In this document: piece by piece, positions 51,657-61,116 of the stretch
How the letters are laid out: each line of letters starts with the position of its first letter
How positions within the stretch are numbered: position 1 is the stretch's first letter
NCBI RefSeq assembly: GCF_026242055.1
Contig: NZ_JAPJDL010000013.1
Span: 127,357-191,356, forward strand
DNA: 64,000 nt
Source: Lentzea sp. NEAU-D7
GTDB taxonomy: Bacteria; Actinomycetota; Actinomycetes; Mycobacteriales; Pseudonocardiaceae
Direction of reading: 5' to 3'
The notes under the pieces: model-generated
What the model saw: only the letters and a program-made list of their open reading frames with translations
Told to the model about the DNA's origin: nothing
Database searches by the model: none
Program-made: the position numbers and the translations under genes

Positions 51657-52472
51657 ATGTCACGTCGTAACACCGTCGGCTACCTCGCCGCGTTCGCCGT
51701 CATCGGCGTGACGGTGGTGCCGCTGTTGTTCGTGGTGCTGGGCGGTTTCCGCACCACAGCCCAGATCAACGCCTCACCGGCGGGGTTGCCCGGCCCGTTC
51801 GTGTGGGACAACTACCGGGAAGTGGCGACCTCGCTGCAGTTCTGGCGCCTGCTCGGCAACAGCCTGCTGATCGCGGTGATCGCGACCACGCTGGCGGTCG
51901 TGCTCGGGTCGATGGCGGCGTTCGCGTTGTCGCGGTACTTCTTCCGGGGCCGCGAGGGGTTCTACACGTTGTTCACGCTGGGCCTGCTGTTCCCGCTCGG
52001 CGTGGCCACCCTGCCGTTGTACCTGTGGCTGAGGCAGCTGAACCTGCTGGAGAACCCGCTCGGCGTCGCGATACCGGAGGCGGCGTTCTCGCTGCCCGTC
52101 ACGATCGTGATCCTGCGGCCGTTCATGAACGCGATCCCCGGTGAGCTGGAGGACGCCGCACTGCTCGACGGCGCGGCCAAGCTCGGCTTCTTCTGGCGGA
52201 TCCTGCTCCCGCTCTCGCGGCCGGCGCTGATCACGGTGTCCGTGCTCGCGTTCGTCACGAGCTGGAACTTCTACCTGTTGCCGTTGCTGGTGTTCAGCGA
52301 CTCCACGAACTTCACGCTTCCGCTCGGCGTGGCCATGTTCCAGTCCGAGCACACGCAGGACACCGCGAAGGTGCTCGCCTTCACCGCGCTGTCCATGATC
52401 CCCGCACTCACGTTCTTCGTGCTCGCCGAACGCCGCATGGTCGGGGGCCTCACCGGTTCCGTGAAGGGCTGA
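51657..52472 (+). CDS. bxlG: ABC sugar permease, MalG type
   Basis: 271 residues with six membrane segments and the EAA loop ELEDAALLDGAAKLGFFWRI. It starts one base after the preceding stop. With its partner it imports xylobiose-type sugars. Confidence 0.9.
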   Translation: MSRRNTVGYLAAFAVIGVTVVPLLFVVLGGFRTTAQINASPAGLPGPFVWDNYREVATSLQFWRLLGNSLLIAVIATTLAVVLGSMAAFALSRYFFRGREGFYTLFTLGLLFPLGVATLPLYLWLRQLNLLENPLGVAIPEAAFSLPVTIVILRPFMNAIPGELEDAALLDGAAKLGFFWRILLPLSRPALITVSVLAFVTSWNFYLLPLLVFSDSTNFTLPLGVAMFQSEHTQDTAKVLAFTALSMIPALTFFVLAERRMVGGLTGSVKG

Positions 52473-52490
52473 ATCACAAGGGAGTGAATC

Positions 52491-53486
52491 ATGCGAACCC
52501 GATTAGCTGCCGGCATCGCCGTTCTGGTGGTGCTGTCCCAGACCGTTCCCGCTTCGGCGGCGGGGCCGTTGAAGAGCGTCACGAACAGGTACGTGGGCAG
52601 TGCGGTGGCCGCCCAGCACCTGACCGCCGAGGCGGACTACAGGAAGGTGCTGACGCGGGAGTTCGACAGCGTCACGCCCGAGAACGAGATGAAGTGGGGC
52701 GTCGTCGAAGCCGTGCGCGGCCAGTACGACTGGTCCGGCGCGGACGAGATCGTCAAGTACGCCAAGAAGACCGGCAAGTCCGTGCGCGGCCACACGCTGG
52801 TCTGGCACAGCCAGCTGCCCGACTGGGTCGACGACCTGGAGGCGGCGGAGCTGCGGGACGTCGTCAAGAACCACATCAGGACCGAGGCGGGCCGCTACCG
52901 CGGGAAGATCCGCGCGTGGGACGTCGTCAACGAGGCCTTCAACGAGGACGGCACCCGCAGGCAGACGGTGTTCCAGGAGAAGCTCGGCGACCGCTACATC
53001 GCCGACGCGTTCCGCTGGGCCCACGCGGCCGACCCGAAGGCCAAGCTCTACATCAACGACTACAACGTCGAGGGGCTCAACCCCAAGAGCGACGCGGTCT
53101 ACGAACTGGCGAAGTCGTTGAAGCGGCAGGGCGTGCCGATCCACGGTGTCGGCATCCAGGCGCACCTGTCGCTGATGTACGGCTTCCCGGCGGGCGTCAA
53201 GGAGAACATCGCCAGGTTCGCCGCGCTCGGGCTGGACGTCGCGATCACCGAGGCCGACGTGCGGATCCCGTTGCCCGTCACGCCCGAGAAGCTGGACGCG
53301 CAGGCGAGCTACTTCGGCCAGGTGTGGGACGCCTGCCACGCCGTGCGGCGCTGTGTCGAGTTCACCACGTGGGGCTTCACCGACCGCCACTCGTGGGTGC
53401 CGGACGTGTTCCCCGGTGAGGGCGCGGCCTGCCTGTTCGACGAGAACCTGAAGCCCAAGCCGGCCTACGCCCGTCTCAACCCCTAG
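52491..53486 (+). CDS. secreted GH10 endo-beta-1,4-xylanase
   Basis: 331 residues with a signal peptide (cleavage near ASA-AG) and a single GH10 barrel, no binding module. Catalytic residues are E148 (WDVVNEAF, acid/base) and E254 (VAITEADVR, nucleophile); ENEMKW, HTLVWHSQ and YINDYN are also canonical. It cuts xylan outside the cell into oligosaccharides for the upstream importer. It follows the permease gene by 18 bp with GGGAG upstream, so it belongs to the same operon, an unusual coupling of depolymerase and importer. Confidence 0.95.
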   Translation: MRTRLAAGIAVLVVLSQTVPASAAGPLKSVTNRYVGSAVAAQHLTAEADYRKVLTREFDSVTPENEMKWGVVEAVRGQYDWSGADEIVKYAKKTGKSVRGHTLVWHSQLPDWVDDLEAAELRDVVKNHIRTEAGRYRGKIRAWDVVNEAFNEDGTRRQTVFQEKLGDRYIADAFRWAHAADPKAKLYINDYNVEGLNPKSDAVYELAKSLKRQGVPIHGVGIQAHLSLMYGFPAGVKENIARFAALGLDVAITEADVRIPLPVTPEKLDAQASYFGQVWDACHAVRRCVEFTTWGFTDRHSWVPDVFPGEGAACLFDENLKPKPAYARLNP

Positions 53487-53499
53487 CGGGAGTCCCCAC

Positions 53500-55050
53500 T
53501 TGGCACAGTTCGAGAACCCGGTCCTGCCCGGCTCGCACCCCGATCCCTCGGTGTGCCGGGCGGGATCGGACTACTACCTCGTCACGTCGACCTTCGAGTA
53601 CTTCCCCGGCCTGCCGATCTACCACAGCAGGGACCTGGTGCACTGGCGGCCGCTCGGGCACGTGCTGGACAGGCCGTCCCAGCTGCCGTTGCAGGGGGTG
53701 CCTGCGTCCAGCGGCCTGTACGCGCCGACGATCCGCCACCACGACGGCGTGTTCTACGTGGTGTGCACGCTGGTCGGCGGCACGGCGAAGAGCGGCAACT
53801 TCGTCGTCACCGCCACCGATCCGGCCGGGGAGTGGTCGGAGCCGCGGTGGCTGCCGGAGGCGGACGGGTTCGACCCGTCGCTGTTCTTCGACGACACCGG
53901 CCGCGCCTGGTGGACGGCCACCCGCGAGGTGCCCGGCGGCAGGCCCGGTCAGACCGAGGTCTACCTGCGCGAGTTCGACCCGGAGCGGCTGGAGCTGGTC
54001 GGCGACGAGCACGTGCTGTGGACCGGCGCACTGCGCGACTCGGTGTGGCTCGAAGCGCCGCACGTGTACAAAGTGGACGGACGGTACGTGTTGCTGTGCG
54101 CGGAGGGCGGCACGGACTTCGAGCACTCGGTGGTCGTGGCGACGGCGGACGAGGTCACCGGTCCGTACCGCGGTTCACCGCTCAACCCGCTGCTGACCCA
54201 CCGGCACCTCGGCCGGGACCACCCGATCGCGGCCGTCGGCCACGCGGACCTGGTGCGCACCCAGGACGACCAGTGGTTCGCCGTCCTGCTCGCCACCCGG
54301 CCGTACGGCGGCTACTTCTACAACCTCGGCCGCGAGACGTTCCTCGTGCCGGTGTCCTGGGAGGCGGGCGGCCCGGTGTTCAGCCCGGGCACCGGCCGTG
54401 TCGAGGCGCGGTACGACGTTCCCCGCCTGCCCGCGCACCCGTGGCCGCAGGCAGGTCCGACCGACGACTTCGACGCGCCGGTGCTCGGTCCCGAGTGGTC
54501 GTTCCTGCGCACGCCGGACGAGGTGTTCTGGTCTCTCACGGACCGGCCCGGTCACCTCCGGCTGGCGGTGCGCCCGGAGTCGATCAACGACCTGGTGACG
54601 CCGAGCCTGGTCGTCCGGCGCCAGCAGCACCGGGACTTCCACGCCTCCTGCGAGGTCGAGTTCGAGGGTGCGGGCCCGACCGAGTGGGCCGGACTCGTGT
54701 TGCTGCAGAACAACGACCACCACGTCCGGCTGCTGCTCGGTGCCGGCCGCGAGGTCACCCTCGTGCGCCGCGCCGGTGGCCGCGACGAGCTCCTCGGCAC
54801 GGCGCGGCTGCCGGAAGGCCCGGTGCGGCTGTGCTTCGAGGCCGTGGGCCAGGAGTGCAGGGCCCTGGTCGCCGGCACCGGGCAGGAGTGGCGGCCGCTC
54901 GGCGAGCCGTTCGACGGAAGGGTGCTCAGCACGCAGGCGGCGGGCGGGTTCACCGGCGTCCACATCGGACTGTACGTGACCGGCGACTGCGCTCCGGGCA
55001 CGTCGTGGGCGGACTTCGGCAGCTTCACCTACCGGAGCCTGGAGGACTGA
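53500..55050 (+). CDS. cytosolic GH43 beta-xylosidase
   Basis: 516 residues with no signal peptide. The five-bladed propeller (about 1-310) shows base Asp in GSHPDPSV, DGFDPSLFF with the pKa-setting Asp, and acid Glu in LEAPHVYKVDG; a C-terminal jelly roll (about 325-512) is the GH43_C2 type found in subfamilies 11 and 12. The likely start is the TTG at 53500, 13 bp after the GH10 stop with CGGGAG upstream; no ATG or GTG fits better. It should trim imported xylo-oligosaccharides and may share work with the GH3. Confidence 0.88.
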   Translation: MAQFENPVLPGSHPDPSVCRAGSDYYLVTSTFEYFPGLPIYHSRDLVHWRPLGHVLDRPSQLPLQGVPASSGLYAPTIRHHDGVFYVVCTLVGGTAKSGNFVVTATDPAGEWSEPRWLPEADGFDPSLFFDDTGRAWWTATREVPGGRPGQTEVYLREFDPERLELVGDEHVLWTGALRDSVWLEAPHVYKVDGRYVLLCAEGGTDFEHSVVVATADEVTGPYRGSPLNPLLTHRHLGRDHPIAAVGHADLVRTQDDQWFAVLLATRPYGGYFYNLGRETFLVPVSWEAGGPVFSPGTGRVEARYDVPRLPAHPWPQAGPTDDFDAPVLGPEWSFLRTPDEVFWSLTDRPGHLRLAVRPESINDLVTPSLVVRRQQHRDFHASCEVEFEGAGPTEWAGLVLLQNNDHHVRLLLGAGREVTLVRRAGGRDELLGTARLPEGPVRLCFEAVGQECRALVAGTGQEWRPLGEPFDGRVLSTQAAGGFTGVHIGLYVTGDCAPGTSWADFGSFTYRSLED

Positions 55051-55054
55051 TCGG

Positions 55055-55543
55055 TCACCGGCGAGCCGCGACCGCCTGCTGCAACAGGGTCAGAGCCTGT
55101 TTGGCCACCACGTTGAACATGCCCATCGTGGTGTCGCGCTCGCCGAGCACCACCAGCAGCGTGTCGGCGTCGACCCCGAACACGCCGACCTGGCCGGACT
55201 CGCCCTCGAAGAACACCGCTCTAGGGCTGCCGACACCGGCCTGCGAGGTGAACTGGGTCGCGAGCCCCGCGGCCGCCGAGGCCATCGCGGCGACGCCGTC
55301 GTCCTCGATGCCGCGCGTGACCCCGCACAGCACCAGGCCGTCCCGCGTCGCGACCAGCACCCCGTTGATCGCCACGGTGTCGAAGCTGCCGTGGACCTCC
55401 TGCAGCGCCTCGGTCATCAGCTTCGCGGCGACGCTGTCGGGCACGTGCCGCTCCGCCGCGGACGGGGCCTCCGACAGCGGTCCGCGCCGGCGCAGGGGCA
55501 GTGCGCCGGAAGTCTGCGTCACCTCGAACGACATCTCGTTCAC
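55055..55543 (-). CDS. roadblock/LC7-domain protein, longer form
   Basis: 162 residues from GTG 55543 (overlapping the upstream gene as GTGA) or 158-159 from the nearby ATG. A basic, disordered N-terminus of about 35 residues precedes a roadblock/LC7 fold (LMTEALQEVHGSFDTVAINGVLVATRDGLVL, AAMASAAAGLATQF, DTLLVVLGERDTTMGMFNVVA). Such proteins regulate small GTPases in MglA/MglB-like or conservon systems. No GTPase, histidine kinase or DUF742 gene is adjacent. Confidence 0.8.
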   Translation of the reverse strand: MNEMSFEVTQTSGALPLRRRGPLSEAPSAAERHVPDSVAAKLMTEALQEVHGSFDTVAINGVLVATRDGLVLCGVTRGIEDDGVAAMASAAAGLATQFTSQAGVGSPRAVFFEGESGQVGVFGVDADTLLVVLGERDTTMGMFNVVAKQALTLLQQAVAARR

Positions 55544-55914
55544 ACCGTGAGGCCGGCTTCGATGGACTTGAGGTGGTGCCTGGCCAGCGCGAGGTTGGCG
55601 CGCTCCCGGTCCAGCACGAGGTAGAGGAACAGCTTCGAGTCGCTCCGCTTGCCCGTCGTCAGCAGGCGGATCAGGTGGTACTGGCGGTGCAGGGTGATGA
55701 GGATGTCCTCGATCTCGTCGTTCAGCTTGAGCGCCGAGATCACCCGTTGCTTGGCCCGCACGACCTCGGTGTTGCCGGCGGCGGCCACCTCCAGGTTCAG
55801 CCAGTCGCCACCACCGATCGAGCCCAGCGACATGCCGCTGTCGTAGTCCACGAGCGCGGCTCCCACGGCACCGGTGATCGTCATTGCCTCTTTGAGCGCT
55901 GTCTCGATGTCCAT
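55540..55914 (-). CDS. roadblock/LC7-like protein, short form
   Basis: 124 residues, cytosolic. ALKEAMTITGAVGAALVDYDSGMSLGSIGG and DILITLHRQYHLIRLLTTGKRSDSKLFLYLVLDRERANLALARHHL fit the roadblock-like fold known in actinobacteria. It is coupled to the longer roadblock gene by a 4-bp overlap, suggesting a heterodimer. Function unknown. Confidence 0.75.
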   Translation of the reverse strand: MDIETALKEAMTITGAVGAALVDYDSGMSLGSIGGGDWLNLEVAAAGNTEVVRAKQRVISALKLNDEIEDILITLHRQYHLIRLLTTGKRSDSKLFLYLVLDRERANLALARHHLKSIEAGLTV

Positions 55915-56196
55915 GCGGCTGCTTCTCCTAGTACGCGACCGGTCACGCGCGGCGACGATCTGCCGGTGTTCCCCAGAAATCCGCTGGCAGACCGTGTGAT
56001 CGACTCACCCTACGTCGCGGCGGCGGGGCGGGGGACAGGTCCGTTCGGAGCAACGTGCGCAGAGGACAGTCCGTTCAGGACCGCGAAGGGTCCTGCGAGG
56101 ACTTCGAACGTGAATCTCTACAGAGGACGTTCTCCTTCGGTGAGGTGAACAGCGAGTGGCGGTGGCCTGCTCGCCGGCCACCGCCGCTCGCGGTGC
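55915..56196. other. intergenic region upstream of roadblock pair
   Basis: 282 bp with the roadblock promoter presumably on one side and the GH2 terminator (56152-56191) on the other. I see no gene and no clear operator. Confidence 0.5.
56152..56191 (-). terminator. terminator after GH2-ricin gene
   Basis: GCGAGTGGCGGTGGCC pairs with GGCCACCGCCGCTCGC around an eight-base loop with a single mismatch, five bases after the GH2 stop. Confidence 0.8.
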
Positions 56197-59100
56197 CTAG
56201 AGCCGCTGCAGTCCGAACCGCTGGTTGAGTCCGCTTCCCGTGGTCCACTGCGAGATGCGGGCGCCGTCGGCGGTCGAGGCCTGCCACACGTCCATGGCGA
56301 GCCCGCTCTGCCGGTTGACCAGGCTGATCACGCCGAGGCCGTGGTCCACGACCTGCCACTGCTGGGCGGGCGAGTTGGAGTCGGGCTGCTGGGTGATGTC
56401 GGCACCGGTGCCGGAGCCCGCGACCTGGAGCACGAGGCCGCTGTGCCGGGCCCGGACGCGGTAGTGGCCGCCGCCGGAGTCGAGGAAGTCGAACACCTGG
56501 TTCAGCCCGCCGGTGGCCGTCCACTGGATGGCGGTGGCACCGGCGGACGCGGATCCGCCGTTGATGTCGACGAGCTTGGAGCTGTGCTGGGCGACGAGCC
56601 GGTAGTCCACCCCGGTCTGCACGGGACCGGTGCCGCCGCCCGCGGTGCCGACGGGCTTGCGGGACAGCGCCTGGGCCTCGGCGAGGTTCGGCAGTGGCCG
56701 CAACCGGTAGGTGTAGGTGTAGTCCCGGTTGGGGAAGAGCTTGTAGGTGTCGAGCGGGTGCGCGCCCCAGCTGTCGTTGCCGCCGACGCCGGTCTGGCGC
56801 AGGTTCAGCCGCAGCACCACGTCCTGGCGCCGGGTCAGCTGGTAGTCGTGCCGGACGCCTCTCGAGAGGTCCTCCGGCGTGAAGTACGACGCGTTCACCT
56901 CCAGCAGCGGTTCGCCGTAGGCGAGCAGGCCGCGACCGCTGCCGTTGACGAGGGCGATCCACCGGACGTCGGTCTTGTTGCCGTTCTCCTGCGGCCGGAT
57001 GTAGCCGGTCCACTGCTCGGCGACGGTCGAGGAGTGCACGCCGACGTCGGACCCGGTCTTGCGGTCCCAGTGGTTCTCGTGCGGACCCCTGCCGTGGAAG
57101 CGGAGCCGGGAGAGCTCGCCGGGCAGGAACAGCATCGTGCCCACCTCGGGGATGTACGGCAGGCTCGACGATCCGGGGTGCAGCGTGTTGTCGACCTTGA
57201 TCTCGCCGTTGCCGTAGATCGTGTACGTCGTCGAGTAGGTCGACACCGTGCTGGTGGGCAGGGTGCCGCTGACGGTGATCCGCGCCGCGCGGTCGGACGG
57301 CCGGTCGAGCGTCACCCGGGACACCGTCCGGTTGGCGCCGGCGTTGCGCCACGTGCCGTTGCGGGTCGGATGGCCGTTGCCCACGTCGTTGTCGGTCGGT
57401 GCCCGCCAGAAGTTGGGCTGCGGCCCGGAGTTCAGCAGCCGCATGCCCATCGCGTCGTAGGCGGTGATCAGGCCGGTCGCCTTCGCGATGGTCACGCTGA
57501 AGTCCTGACCGGTGACGGTGATGCGGTCGCCGGTCTCGGTCGCCGTCACCACGGGTACCGACGTGACGGGGGTCGGCACGACCGGAGGGCTGCCGAGGTC
57601 GATCGGCAGCTGCTGCTTGGCCACCTCGAAACCCGCCTCCGCCCAGGGCTTGGCGGTCCGCAGCCGGAAGGACAGCTGCAGGAAGTGCTCCTCGCCCGGC
57701 GCGGGGTCGGCCGGGCGCTGCACGGGCAGCTGCACAGTCCTGTTCGACAACGGCGGGACGTCGAGCTGCGCCGCCGTGAGCTGTCCGCTCTGGACGACGA
57801 CGCCGTCGGCGAGCAGGGACCAGCTGCCGGTGAACTCGTTGACGTTGGTGAACAGGTTCTCGTTGGTGATCCTGACGGTGCCGGCAGCGCCCGCGTTCGC
57901 GACGGTGATCGCCTGGTAGACCTGCTTGACCTCCACGGCCTTGCCGGTGATCCGCCGGTCGGCCGTGACGATCCCGTCGGCGCAGAACGCACCGTCGTTC
58001 GGGTTGTCGCCCCAGTCCCCGCCGTAGGCGAGGTACGTGGTGCCGGACTGCGTCCTCCAGGTCAGGCCCTGGTCGGCGAAGTCCCAGATCCAGCCGCCCT
58101 GCAGCACCGGGTTGGCCCGGATGACGTCCCAGTACTCCTTGAAGTTGCCGGTGGAGTTGCCCATGCTGTGGGAGTACTCGATCATCACGTACGGCCGGGT
58201 GTCGTTCGTGTCCCTCGCCCGGTTCTGCACCCCCGCCGGGCTTTCGTACATGGCGGACCGGATGTCGCTGACCTGGGGGCGGTTGTCGCCCTCGTACTGG
58301 ATGATCCGGGTGGGGTCGGCCGCGCGGATCCAGTCGCGCATGGCCACGAAGTTGCTGCCGCCGCCCGCCTCGTTGCCGAGCGACCACATGATCACCGAGG
58401 GGTGGTTCTTGTCCCGGTGCACCATCTGGGCCGCCCGGTCGAGGACGGCCGCGGTCCAGTCGGCCCTGGAGGCCGGGTAGGTGTCGCGGATCCCGTGGGT
58501 CTCGAGGTTGGCCTCGTCCACGACGTAGAGGCCGTACTCGTCCGCGAGATCGTACCAGGCGGTGTTGTTGGGGTAGTGCGACGTGCGCACCGAGTTGATG
58601 TTGAGCTGCTTCATCAGCGTGATGTCGCGGACGAGGTCCTCGCGGGTCAGAGCGGTACCGCGGTCCGCGTGCATCTCGTGCCGGTTGGTGCCGCGCAACG
58701 ACACCGGCTGGCCGTTGATCCGCATGAGGCCGTTCCTGAGGGCGAACTCGCGGAACCCGACGCGGGCCGACACCGTCTGGACCACCGCGCCCGCCGGATC
58801 GCGCACGGTGAGCACGGCGGTGTACAGGTTCGGGTGCTCGGCGGACCAGAGCCTCGGCGCCGCCACCGCCTTCGCGCCCCGCGCGGTCGTCTCCTGGCCG
58901 GGGGAGGGGGAGTTCACGCTCGTGCGCAACGGATCCGGCCACACCGGTTGCCGGTTGTGGTCGTACAGCTGCGTTTCCACCGTGAAGGTGCCCGCCTGCT
59001 GACCGCCGCTGTTGCGCAGGACCACCGCGACCGCGAGGTGGGCGTTGGTGTAGTTGTCCCGCAGCGGCGTGGTGATCGTGAAGTCGCGCAGGTGCACGGC

Positions 59101-59922
59101 CGGCAGCGAGTAGAGGAAGACCGGCCGGAAGATCCCGGACAACCTGATCATGTCCTGGTCCTCCAGCCACTCCCCGTCCGGGTACTTGAAGACCTCGACG
59201 GCGACCAGGTTCGAGCCCGCGCGGACGTGGTCGGTGACGTCGAACTCCGACGGCGTGTACGACCCCTCCCGGTATCCGGCCTTCGTTCCGTTGACCCACA
59301 GGTAGAAACCGGACTTCACGCCCTCGAAGTGCAGCAGGACCCGCCGCCCCTGCCACGAGGGCGGGAGGGTGAACGTGGTGCGGTACTGGCCGACCGGGTT
59401 GACCCGCGACGGCGCGAACGGCGGCTGCGTGTTCTCGTTCTGGCCGTTGGCTCCCCACCACGGGTAGGTGATGTTGAGGTAGATCGGGAAGTCGTAGCCG
59501 TGCAGCTGCCAGTTGGACGGCACCGGGATGGTCGCCCAGCCGCTGTCGTCGACGTCGGTGCGCCAGAAGTTCAGGTCGCGGTCCGCGGGCCGGTTGGCGT
59601 ACTTGAACCGCCATCTGCCGCTGATGTCGAGCCGGAACGGCGAGTTCGTCCGGTCCAGCGCCAGCGCCTGTTGCAGGTCGGCGTACGGCATCAGCGTGGC
59701 GTGCGCCGGTTGAGCGTTGACCGCGAAGATCCCGATGTTGTTGTTCCACTCGGGGAAACCGTTGGGAGGGTCGGGCCACGCCGCCGCGGCCGGGAGCGGG
59801 GCAGCCGCCACCGGTGTGGCCAGGCTCGGCACGGCGAACGCCGCGAGTCCTCCGCCGAGCAGCGTGCGCCGGCGGATCCTGCGGCGGTGCGGCGGCAGGC
59901 TCTCGTCAGGGGTGGTGGACAA
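56197..59922 (-). CDS. exported GH2 beta-galactosidase with C-terminal ricin-type lectin
   Basis: 1241 residues. The N-terminus RRRIRRRTLLGGGLAAF is a Tat signal. Full LacZ order follows: jelly roll, Ig domain, barrel with SLGNEAG (acid/base) and MIEYSHSMGNS (nucleophile), domain 4, and the beta-galactosidase small-chain domain to about residue 1075. The last 140 residues are a RICIN_14/CBM13-like trefoil (DYRLVAQHSSKLVDINGG, QQPDSNSPAQQWQV, LNQRFGLQRL). Unlike the other GH2 in the window it has no LamG insert. It probably removes beta-galactose from galactan-type side chains; whether the two enzymes differ in linkage preference is unknown. Confidence 0.88.
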   Translation of the reverse strand: MSTTPDESLPPHRRRIRRRTLLGGGLAAFAVPSLATPVAAAPLPAAAAWPDPPNGFPEWNNNIGIFAVNAQPAHATLMPYADLQQALALDRTNSPFRLDISGRWRFKYANRPADRDLNFWRTDVDDSGWATIPVPSNWQLHGYDFPIYLNITYPWWGANGQNENTQPPFAPSRVNPVGQYRTTFTLPPSWQGRRVLLHFEGVKSGFYLWVNGTKAGYREGSYTPSEFDVTDHVRAGSNLVAVEVFKYPDGEWLEDQDMIRLSGIFRPVFLYSLPAVHLRDFTITTPLRDNYTNAHLAVAVVLRNSGGQQAGTFTVETQLYDHNRQPVWPDPLRTSVNSPSPGQETTARGAKAVAAPRLWSAEHPNLYTAVLTVRDPAGAVVQTVSARVGFREFALRNGLMRINGQPVSLRGTNRHEMHADRGTALTREDLVRDITLMKQLNINSVRTSHYPNNTAWYDLADEYGLYVVDEANLETHGIRDTYPASRADWTAAVLDRAAQMVHRDKNHPSVIMWSLGNEAGGGSNFVAMRDWIRAADPTRIIQYEGDNRPQVSDIRSAMYESPAGVQNRARDTNDTRPYVMIEYSHSMGNSTGNFKEYWDVIRANPVLQGGWIWDFADQGLTWRTQSGTTYLAYGGDWGDNPNDGAFCADGIVTADRRITGKAVEVKQVYQAITVANAGAAGTVRITNENLFTNVNEFTGSWSLLADGVVVQSGQLTAAQLDVPPLSNRTVQLPVQRPADPAPGEEHFLQLSFRLRTAKPWAEAGFEVAKQQLPIDLGSPPVVPTPVTSVPVVTATETGDRITVTGQDFSVTIAKATGLITAYDAMGMRLLNSGPQPNFWRAPTDNDVGNGHPTRNGTWRNAGANRTVSRVTLDRPSDRAARITVSGTLPTSTVSTYSTTYTIYGNGEIKVDNTLHPGSSSLPYIPEVGTMLFLPGELSRLRFHGRGPHENHWDRKTGSDVGVHSSTVAEQWTGYIRPQENGNKTDVRWIALVNGSGRGLLAYGEPLLEVNASYFTPEDLSRGVRHDYQLTRRQDVVLRLNLRQTGVGGNDSWGAHPLDTYKLFPNRDYTYTYRLRPLPNLAEAQALSRKPVGTAGGGTGPVQTGVDYRLVAQHSSKLVDINGGSASAGATAIQWTATGGLNQVFDFLDSGGGHYRVRARHSGLVLQVAGSGTGADITQQPDSNSPAQQWQVVDHGLGVISLVNRQSGLAMDVWQASTADGARISQWTTGSGLNQRFGLQRL

Positions 59923-60243
59923 GGTGCTCTCCTAGCCGGTCAGGGCGGCGAGCGAGCGATCTGACGGGCCGCCGCGGGTGGACTGCCGAACATCGCGACC
60001 CTGGGAGAAGGGTCGTTCGAGTTCACGGCACGGCTCACGCCGGCCGATGTCCGGAGCCGGCGGCGGTGCGGCGATCCGGAGAGGTCCTCAGTGGACGGTG
60101 GACGGTCTTCTGCCGTGCGGGCACGGCAGGGCGACCGGGTGTTCCGGCGAGTGGCTGGACGTGGAGTGGCCGGCCGTTTCAGTGCGACACATCACACCGA
60201 GCAGCGAGAAGGTTGTAGCACACATCCGGAAGACGGGTCCAGG
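59923..60243. other. 321-bp region upstream of GH2-ricin gene
   Basis: No convincing coding region. It should contain the GH2 promoter on the minus strand; the half-site TGAAACGG (minus, 60182-60175) resembles half of the RhaR-type operator, and an interrupted TGTGATGTGTCGCA lies beside it. Neither is strong evidence. Confidence 0.4.
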
Positions 60244-60981
60244 TCAGCCGAACACGCGGCGCTGGATCTCCCGCCGGTAGTCGTCGAGCGTCCGGTCCAC
60301 GTGCACGGCGGCCGCTTCGGCGGCGGCCTCGGGGTCGCCCCGCCGGATGGCCTGGTAGAGGGCGGCGTGCTCCTCGACGGCCTCCGCGGTGTGGCTGCCC
60401 ACCTCGCCGTGGAGCCCGATGATGTTGGACTGGCGTTGCAGGCGGCGGGCCTCGCGCACCGCCGCGACGAGGAACTGGTTGTGCGAGGCGGCCGCGATCG
60501 CCGCGTGGAAGTCGTCGTCGCCCTGGTCGAACAGCGCGGCCTGACCGGTGAGGTGGCCCTGCCGGCACATCTCGGCGGCGGCCTCGATGGTGTGCAGCTC
60601 GGCGGGGGTGGCGCGGGTCGCGGCGTACCTCGCGGCCGCGGTCTCCTGCACCCGGCGGAACTCGAAGAGCATGTAGACGTGGTCGAGGTCGGTGGGCAGG
60701 AAGAACCCGCCCCACCGGGACGCGCCGAGCATCCCCTCGTCGTCGGCCACGTAGAGCCCGCGGCCCTTGTGGGCGCGCACCCTGCCGAGCGCCGAGAGGA
60801 TCTTCACGGCCTCCCGCACGACGGTCCTGCTGGTTCCCATGCGGGCGGCCAGCTCGTTCTCGGTCGGCATGCGGTCGCCGGGGCGCAGCTCCAGCTCGGC
60901 GATGAGCTCCAGGATCTTCTCCGCCACGACCTCGTAGCCGGGCCGGTAGGCGGGCGGTGCTTGAGCGGCATCGACGTCCAC
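60244..60981 (-). CDS. GntR-family (FadR subfamily) regulator
   Basis: 245 residues, GTG start with AAGGAG upstream. The winged helix is at about 20-85 (AEKILELIAELELRPGDRMPTENELAARMG, VVREAVKILSALG, HKGRGLYV). The C-terminal FCD-type helical domain (about 105-235) holds EFRRVQETAAARYAA, DDDFHAAIAAASHN and EEHAALYQAI with the His/Asp residues that often bind a metal and a sugar acid or other carboxylate. It lies between the GH2-ricin and GH5-ricin genes and may control one or both. Confidence 0.9.
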   Translation of the reverse strand: MDVDAAQAPPAYRPGYEVVAEKILELIAELELRPGDRMPTENELAARMGTSRTVVREAVKILSALGRVRAHKGRGLYVADDEGMLGASRWGGFFLPTDLDHVYMLFEFRRVQETAAARYAATRATPAELHTIEAAAEMCRQGHLTGQAALFDQGDDDFHAAIAAASHNQFLVAAVREARRLQRQSNIIGLHGEVGSHTAEAVEEHAALYQAIRRGDPEAAAEAAAVHVDRTLDDYRREIQRRVFG

Positions 60982-61015
60982 CGGACGGCTCCTTCATGAG
61001 TAAGACTTTTCCGCG

Positions 61016-61075
61016 TCGAACGAGGATACACGCGGGGATCGAACGAGCAGGCAAACCCGTCGATCGCGAGGTCGA
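61016..61075. repeat. TCGA(A) motif cluster between GntR and GH5 genes
   Basis: TCGA starts at 61016, 61039, 61060 and 61072. The first two extend to the direct repeat TCGAACGAG, 23 bp apart (about two helical turns). Confidence 0.4.
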
Positions 61076-61116
61076 TGCTGTTCAGGGCCAAGATCTACCT
61101 CCAGTTCAGCGCGCAG

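Noticed and set aside
56341..59964. 1200-codon plus-strand open frame opposite the GH2-ricin gene
   Set aside because: Same reasons: antisense shadow in GC-rich DNA with no recognisable domain.
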